Part shown: positions 57,650 to 64,000 of the stretch, piece by piece | How positions within the stretch are numbered: the first letter of the stretch is position 1 | Layout of the letters: the number at the start of each line of letters is the position of its first letter | DNA from: Atherix ibis | Lineage: Eukaryota; Arthropoda; Insecta; Diptera; Athericidae | DNA: 64,000 nucleotides | NCBI GenBank assembly: GCA_958298945.1 | Contig: OY282610.1 | Span: forward strand, 27,106,167 to 27,170,166 | Reading direction: 5' to 3' | Notes under the pieces: generated by a model | Database searches by the model: none | The model's input: the letters and a program-made list of their open reading frames with translations, nothing else | Told to the model about the DNA's origin: nothing | Program-made: the position numbers and the translations under genes

Positions 57650-58605
57650 ATCGGCGTGAGGCTAAGATATATGAAATTATTTGATTTAACAGGCCCGAGT
57701 TTAGACCTCCTAATGTCATGCCGCAGCGTTGATGATACTTGGCGTTGAATATTCAAATTTAGTGCATCAATGGTTGCTGGTTTATTGACATAGACCAGCG
57801 ACTTCAATTGACCCCATAAGAAAATGTCCAAAAGATGTTAAATCACAACTTCTTGGAGTGGCATGAGCTGTGTGGCACGTAAAACCGTCTTGCTGAAACC
57901 GCATATTCTTTAGATCAATATCTTCCAGTGTATGCCACAAGACGTTCATTATCATCAATTTGTACCACAAACCATTGACACTAACGACAACTCGTCCATT
58001 ATTTAAAAAAAATAAGGACCTATGATGCCACAGTGCAATAAACCACACCAAACAGTTACTTTTTTAGAATATAAATTTTCCTTGCCCATAATTTGTAGAC
58101 TGCCTTCAGATCAGTAATAATAATTTTATTTATTCATCGATCCAGAGGGATAAAATTCTCTCCTGGAAAAATCAGAATTATTTTCTAGTTGTTTTAGAGC
58201 AAAATCAGCAAATTCACGGCATTTGCGATGGTCCTGCGGCTTCAATTCTTATATGCGGTAAGATATAATCCCGATCTGACCGAAAAACACGCCGTGTTTT
58301 TGTGGCAGGACGTCTCAAATGTTGAGAACGACCTGAAATTGATAAATTTGGGTTCTCATCAACACTTGCCTGAACGGAAGCAATAATCTCAGCACTTCGA
58401 CCGGATCTTTATCTTCCTGGTACTCAAACATTATGTAAAGAAAGATTACGTAAAAAATTTTGCACAATTCTACGAATAACGAGCACACTTGGTCGATTAT
58501 GATGATCATGATATGGATAAAAGTGCACGATAAGTTGCAATAAAATAACGATTATTTCGAGGAAAATCGAGCGTTGTTGAGGTGTGTATCTTTTCATGAA
58601 TAAAT
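57650..58605 (-). pseudogene. Tc3-like transposase relic, longest copy
   Basis: Minus-strand order: 5' UTR-like sequence with TTTTATCACTGTCAGTTAG near 58625, the N-terminus MKRYTPQQRSIFLEII (from about 58598), then SVDENPNLSISGRSQHLRRP near 58340, LKQLENNSDFS near 58195, VTVWCG-type sequence near 58050, RVVVSVNGLWYKLMI near 57985, and DLKNMRFQQDGFTCHTAHAT near 57900 (second catalytic block). It then jumps straight to PRSCDLTS (third block; about 20 residues deleted and a shift), then FLWGQLKSLVYVNKPATIDAL and NIQRQV. Domain order is that of insect Tc3-like transposases. Many stops and shifts. It is the reference copy for the relics at 1.6, 10.0, 10.75, 47.1 and 51.9 kb. Confidence 0.8.
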
Positions 58606-58639
58606 TGCAAAATCTTACTAACTGACAGTGATAAAAGAT

Positions 58640-61112
58640 TTTGACAAATTCAAATAAGACGATACTCCTTATTAAGTATGAGAGTAAAATAAAAATATAA
58701 ATAACATAACACATACGAGAACGGTTAGTGTCGCAAAAATATATTTTTTCGGTCATAGTTGAAAAAATATCCACACTAATTACGGAGCTCACGAAAGATT
58801 CCTAATGAAAATAGACTCTTTAAATCAGAACTGATTGGATGGTTTTTCCATTTCACAATTTTTTTTCCCATTCATAGTCTTTCAATGTCAAACCAAGAGT
58901 TTTTTCTTAAAATAGTTTGTTTTGTTTTTAGGTCACTCTTCCTCAAAATTGTCGAATGAAAGAAAATTTTGGAAAATTAGTACAAACGTTTTATGGTAAC
59001 ATTGAATTAAGTACAACAACAATGGGATCATGTTCTGGTTTTTTGTACAATTTTTATTAAATTAGTAGATTTAATATTGCTTTATTGCAGTATATATAAA
59101 AGGCGAATAGTTTAAGTTTGATTAGCTTGGAAAGGGAAAACTTAAAGGGGGACTAAAAGAAAGTTTCAACTAAAATTCATGTTTAAGAATATCTAATGAA
59201 TCTTTTATGGGTTTTTTGAATATTTTTTTTTTCTGTTGGGGAGAAAGGAGAAGAAGAAACATGAAGTAGCAGTTTTATCCAGGATTAAGTGAAATATAGC
59301 AAAAATTTAAAAAAAAGGACTACTATAGCACTGAAGAGCAAAACTAAAAACGACTGAAGCAAAACATGCATTTAGTTAAATTGCAATAGAAACGACGAGT
59401 GCATTTAAGGCTCTAGAGGAATCGAGGCGAGATAGTATAGATAGAAAAAAAAGATTTAAGTTTTTATATATATATATTTTTTTTCCTTTCGATTAATTAA
59501 TTTGAAGGCAGTCTCGAAAGGATTGCTTTGATTTGGATTTTACGCATTTTGTGCAGCAGAATGCAATTAGTGATTGCATACTAGCAATTCTGCAATTGAT
59601 TTACACAAGCACTAATACATGATTTTATAGTATTTTCATTTTTAGAACTAAAGTTTTGTACAAACGAAAAGTGATTTTGCAAATTTGATGAGAAACAAAA
59701 GTGTTGTTGGTGGTAGTGAGGAGAACGGAAACTGGCAGGAATAGGTTTTAGAATAGTCAGAGTACTGGACTAGAGATGTACTCATTTAACAATGGGAAGA
59801 CAAAAATAATTATTATCAAGAAGTCTGTATGATTGATTCGAATGTGTACAGTAAACTAGAAGTGGCACACGAGACTCTTGACAGTGTCCTCGAGTTGCTC
59901 AACTCATGGCTGCCGAATGCGGCAACTTCCAGCACACTGCATTTTACTTCGAGAATGAGTCCAGCTCAATATGACAATAGTTAAAATTGAATGTGTTGTC
60001 GTTTCCGGTGTCACAGAGGGTCGGCAATATGGTATGGCGTTATCAAAACCATAAGCCCAGATTAATTTGTGGCACAATTGTTCTCATATGCCAATGCCAG
60101 TAACACTGCCGATTTTCGATTAACGATTACCAAATACTGATAACCAGCTTACCATTACTAAATAGTAAATAGCAAATATTTAACACTCAATAAATAATAC
60201 CAAATATATATATACCATCATATCTGTAATATATATAATCGTATGCTCAATGGTGATAGTCTAGGAATCCTTTATCAAATTTCATCTATTGTAAATTGTA
60301 CAAAATAAATAGTTTTTTTTTATTTTCGAAAAGAAATTTTCTATGTTCGAAAATTCCAAAATACAAATAAATAGAATGTTTTACTATACAATAAAGGGAA
60401 TAAAAACCCTAACAAATAAAATATAATTAACAAATTTGAATTTAACTTTAATTAAAATCGAAAGGTTTCTATCAAAAGGATATCAATACAATATAAGTTT
60501 TTTTTTCAAAAGTACATTTTTAATTTATACGAAAATTAAATCAATTTCAATATTAATCAATTTAATAAAAATATTTAACTTCGAAATTTCCTTCGAAGAA
60601 AGGATTTTTATTTATCTCTTGAAGACTTTTTCCAGTAAGGATATTTTATATCAATTTTCATATAATTTTACACATTTCAGAATAGGATGTGGTATATTAA
60701 AAAAAAAATTATTAGAGTTAATTTTCGAAATCGCTACTTTATAAATGAATAAAATTATAACAAAACAAAAACTGATTACCTTCGATGAATAAACAACAAC
60801 CGAACACTCAAACTTCTTTATTACACCTTCTCATCAAAGTTTGGTAAGGAATCATATATAAAAACTTCTGCTACTCTGAATATCCATTATACTCCTTGAT
60901 TAAAAATATATGAAATACTCCTATTCGAAAAAGAGGCCTTCTTTTCCTCTTACAAATCCTGATCGAAATTGAAAGCAATCCCAAAATACCCGTCCAGACC
61001 CAGAATGCAATTTCCTGGATGTGAGCGATTCTGAGAATTTCAGTTAACATGTCCCAGTTGAAAAAGAAGCCAATCAACTTAATAAGCTTTCGAACATCGA
61101 TTAGGTAATACC
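58640..61112. other. AT-rich non-coding DNA
   Basis: No gene supported; some moderately complex stretches (59500-60060) without readable motifs. Confidence 0.45.
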
Positions 61113-61390
61113 GAAATTTATTTTACTGATGCGTCAACTAATGACCAATTAACATCTTTTGCAGTTTTTCAAAAGGTGGACTCTTCGCTGAGGTGGTTCA
61201 CTATAGTATTTTCACACATTAGGTACCAGCTTTTTTTGCAGAACTCTGGGCAATATGATCAAAAATAGAACATGCTGTAAATAAGATCCATGAAAATGGC
61301 CACGGAGCGATTATTTTTTGCAACATCCTCGCTGCTTTAAACGCTATTCTTGGCTTCAGGACGGAGTCGGTCAGACATCATGGCAACTAA
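61113..61390 (+). pseudogene. Retrotransposon RNase H domain fragment
   Basis: The plus strand reads IYFTDASTNDQLTSFAVFQK (RNase H opening, with the first catalytic Asp in TDAS), then after a shift FFAELWAI (catalytic Glu block), then HAVNKIHENGHGAIIFCNIL followed by AALNAI. The FCNI position is where the third catalytic Asp normally stands (TDSL), so it is mutated to Asn. RNase H domains of this kind belong to non-LTR elements (for example the I, LOA or R1 groups). The rest of the element was not found nearby. Confidence 0.68.
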
Positions 61391-62018
61391 CAGCATCAAC
61401 GTCCACCAGATGCACAGAATGGGAAAATAGGAAGACTTTACTCGACAAACAATCCGAAATTCTGATTTTCTGAAATTCTGAAAAAAAAGACAAAAGATTG
61501 TCACACAACAAGAAGCTTCTTTTCGAGTAGGATTCCCTCAATAACTGAACTACCAGATCCAGCTACACTCGTCCCTAGTCCTCTCTTTAAGCCAATTACA
61601 CATGCTAATATAAAAATATTTTCTCTAACTTCATCCATTTGACCTTTTAAACAGTCATACCTGACACCACAAATGTCCTTAAGGTCATGATGCTTAGTTA
61701 TGGTTCCTTACACATGCCTTTAAGACATTGCTCACAACCAAACAAATAAACAAATAATCGAAAACTGCAAATGTTTAATAGCACGTTGTTATATAGCATA
61801 AACCTCTACAAATGTTTCAACAAATGCCCAATCAACTTAATTGAAGTTAAAAACTTCAATTAAAAAAAAAATATCTTTTCGGTGAATTTCTTTTTTTGGA
61901 AATAAATTAAAGCTTTTCATACTATAGAAAAGGACTTGGGGAAATTTTTAAATTTTTGTTTTTATTGAAATAAAGAAATTAAAGTGGAAATGCAAAGGAA
62001 AAGTATGTTTTGTTGTTG
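61391..62018. other. Non-coding DNA
   Basis: Possible tail of the RNase H fragment, then AT-rich sequence; nothing firm. Confidence 0.4.
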
Positions 62019-62100
62019 TAATTAGCGGAGGACTATGCCTCAATGGAATTCAAACCCACTATGCCTCTTGTATATAGTCCAGTTTGCTAATGATTATGCT
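62019..62100 (-). repeat. tRNA-derived SINE-like repeat, copy 2
   Basis: Shares AATTA-CG-AGGAC-ATGCCTCA-TGG-ATTC, AGTCCAGT and GCTAA-GA with 15388-15456 and carries a box B-like GGGTTTGAATTCC on the minus strand. Box A is more degraded here and the spacing is longer. Confidence 0.5.
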
Positions 62101-62204
62101 TACCGGGCAGCAAAATTTAATTTAATTTTTATACATTCGTATTGCATCTCTCAAAGTAATTACCTTCGGCAACGCAAGCAAAGGAGTTGTGTCCACTTTT
62201 CGTA

Positions 62205-62760
62205 GCTGAGCTGAAGGGCTTTAACTCGAACTATCTGCAGCTTCTCGGTTATACTCCTTTCGATGCTATCGAAACTATCATCAAGTTAGCATCCTTTTAA
62301 TTGGTTTTTATTCTTTCGGAACTGAAAATATCTCACAAGCTTATATCAAAAAAATATTGAATTGACTGTTTTGCAAGGGGTGCGGGGAAGAGGGTGTGGT
62401 CGGGTTACTAGATAACCAATTTAATCTCTTTCTCAAAAAATTTCATCATTAGAGATAGCCATGTGACAAGGGGCATTGTCGTGGTGAAGTACTCACCTGT
62501 CTGCAATATTCGATATAGCACGAAGAGCCCTTTTTCCGAATCTAAGAAGGTTCGAAAAATCATATTAATTAGGGGATCAGAACCCATAGAAAATCCTTTT
62601 TTTTCAACAAAAACCCATTGATGAAAATAGTCGTTTGATTGAAGTTCAGTATCCAAGTATCTCCAATGTTCGATCTGAATTAAAGAATCCTTTTTCTAAT
62701 ATTTTTAAGAACTTACTCAACTATTTCATTATTAATTGACAATCTGACCTTACAAGAGAA
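62205..62760 (-). pseudogene. mariner-like transposase relic, copy 1
   Basis: The minus strand gives HHDNAPCHMAIS near 62480 (second catalytic block, Asp in HHDNAPCH) and, near 62290-62190, IERSITEKLQIVRVKALQLSYEKW. That is the C-terminal pattern of mariner-like proteins (a helix with serine-lysine, a proline/valine turn, then CYEEW). Upstream sequence 62550-62760 is shared with the second relic. Stops and shifts throughout; no inverted repeats found. Confidence 0.55.
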
Positions 62761-62769
62761 CTCACTCAT

Positions 62770-63150
62770 TCCATATCTTCCCACTCTTCGTAGCAATGCT
62801 GAAAGGCTTCAACTGGAATCGCCCTTAGCTTTTCGGTCATACTCTTTCGGATATTATCGATAATACCTAGACGATATCCTGTTAATTGTTTTCTGATCCT
62901 ACAAAACCAAAAAAAAAAACCTTATGGACTAAGATCATGTTAATTAGGAGATCAGAAACCACAGATCTTGTGGTTCTGATCTCCTAATTTTTTTTTTTTC
63001 AACAAAAACCCATTGATGAAAATAGTCGTGTGATAAAAGTACAGCATCCAAATATCTGATCTGGAACAAAGAATCTTTTTTTTCTGATACTTATAAGGAC
63101 TCACTTAATAATTTCAATAATAATATAAGGTCCGACCTCAGACGCGCCCA
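62770..63150 (-). pseudogene. mariner-like transposase relic, copy 2
   Basis: The C-terminal part is better preserved here: GYRLGIIDNIRKSMTEKL, then RAIPVEAFQHCYEEWEDME and a stop near 62775. The part at 62935-63145 matches 62555-62760 (shared AACAAAAACCCATTGATGAA). The catalytic middle is missing, about 250 bp shorter than copy 1. Tandem with copy 1 in the same orientation. Confidence 0.6.
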
Positions 63151-64000
63151 TATTCGTTCTATACTTTCATCAGTTTTTTGATGTTGAAGAATTCTCCTTC
63201 CTTAGCTACTTCTTAGCCCCCAAAGCAAGAAATTTGTAAGCACATGATTAAGAATGTTCCGCAAAGGCTCATTAAAACTATTCCTCACTTAACACAAAAT
63301 TCGCTATTTCATATTCCATAACTCACTACATCTACACAACTTCACTCATTCGCTTATAAAGCATCGCTCTGAAGTCTCATTACTTCTTGGCCACACCTCG
63401 TAGGACTATGAAAATGAAAAATCCGTAAAACTACATTTTTTTCTTTATCTAAAATATTAAAACTACAATACAATAAAAATATAATTAAAAAAAAAAACCA
63501 GCAAAAATTTTTTAACTTATACAAAAATAAATTTAATAAAATAATTTTTGTTGATTTTTCAAATTTTTCCACGATTCAACCGGCAAAAAATACCAATAAA
63601 GTTGTTCTGTGTCATTTTTACTCTTTTATGTTTAAGCATAAAAATCGAAGCTGAACATTCGTAATAGCAGATAGTGTAGTAAATTTGCTTTTATGTAACT
63701 ATGCCCATCAGTCACCTGAAGGATATATACTCTATGCTCGTTTATACTGCATAAACTATCGGCATATCGTAAGATTGTGTCAGATTCGACATTTAACATT
63801 GATCGTCGTCTGTCGTCTAAATGTTTCCTTTACCGTCTATCATCCATCCATGGCCGATTGAATCGAAATCGGATGTGTGCGCATTCCCAACGTCATATCG
63901 GCTGTAATGGATTTTATTAAATTTAAAGCGACCGATTTTCTTCGTGAGCGGTTTATGTCAATTTGATTTTCCCAAAGAAACCCTAAAAGGGCTGTTGAAT
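63151..64000. other. Non-coding DNA
   Basis: No gene supported. The terminal 300 bases are moderately complex and may belong to a feature outside the window. Confidence 0.4.

Overview
This is about 64 kb of very AT-rich eukaryotic DNA, almost certainly from an insect nuclear genome and most likely a fly (Diptera). The evidence is the mix of mobile elements (several Tc1/mariner families, Jockey-clade, R1-like and other non-LTR retrotransposons), the long homopolymer and simple-sequence tracts, and the lack of dense coding sequence. I found no complete host gene, no rRNA and no functional tRNA. The window reads as intergenic or large-intron DNA dominated by transposon remains and tandem repeats. 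Two or three short high-complexity open segments could be host exons (27.36-27.61 kb, 31.69-31.84 kb, 36.46-36.67 kb), but I could not identify them.

Layout. 2.2-4.9 kb: a 5'-truncated Jockey retrotransposon (minus strand) with a perfect 15-bp target-site duplication. 7.75-8.8 kb: a ~150-160 bp VNTR with a G-rich hexamer core. 9.87-11.36 kb: a near-identical 745-bp tandem duplication that copied the end of an adjacent mariner. 11.3-12.5 kb: that mariner, with an open 338-codon transposase frame lacking its first catalytic motif. 15.4 kb: a tRNA-derived SINE-like repeat (second copy at 62.0 kb). 16.0-17.2 kb: a second truncated Jockey copy with a 12-bp duplication. 17.7-18.95 kb: a second mariner family. 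22.5-22.7 kb: a mariner N-terminal relic. 24.97-26.75 kb: a ~225-bp satellite, about 8 units. 29.8-31.2, 33.4-34.8, 37.05-38.05 and 38.2-38.8 kb: short-period AT-rich arrays that look related. 44.4-46.4 kb: a graveyard of non-LTR fragments. 47.97-49.22 kb: a Mos1-like (mauritiana) mariner. 51.9-52.5 kb: a Tc3-like transposase relic. 53.26-54.56 kb: a second copy of the first mariner family, with catalytic motifs present but a broken frame. 56.4-57.3 kb: an internally deleted mariner of a fourth family, whose left end also sits inside the 37.7-kb array. 57.65-58.6 kb: the best Tc3-like relic. 61.1-61.4 kb: a retrotransposon RNase H fragment. 62.2-63.15 kb: two diverged mariner-like relics in tandem.

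No element here is complete enough to encode all of its own machinery. The interesting content is the history: nested and duplicated insertions, mosaic satellite units made by unequal exchange, two same-family mariners with opposite defects, and arrays that may descend from one ancestral motif. I did not find a convincing new molecular system. All similarity statements rest on reading motifs by eye; no database search was run.
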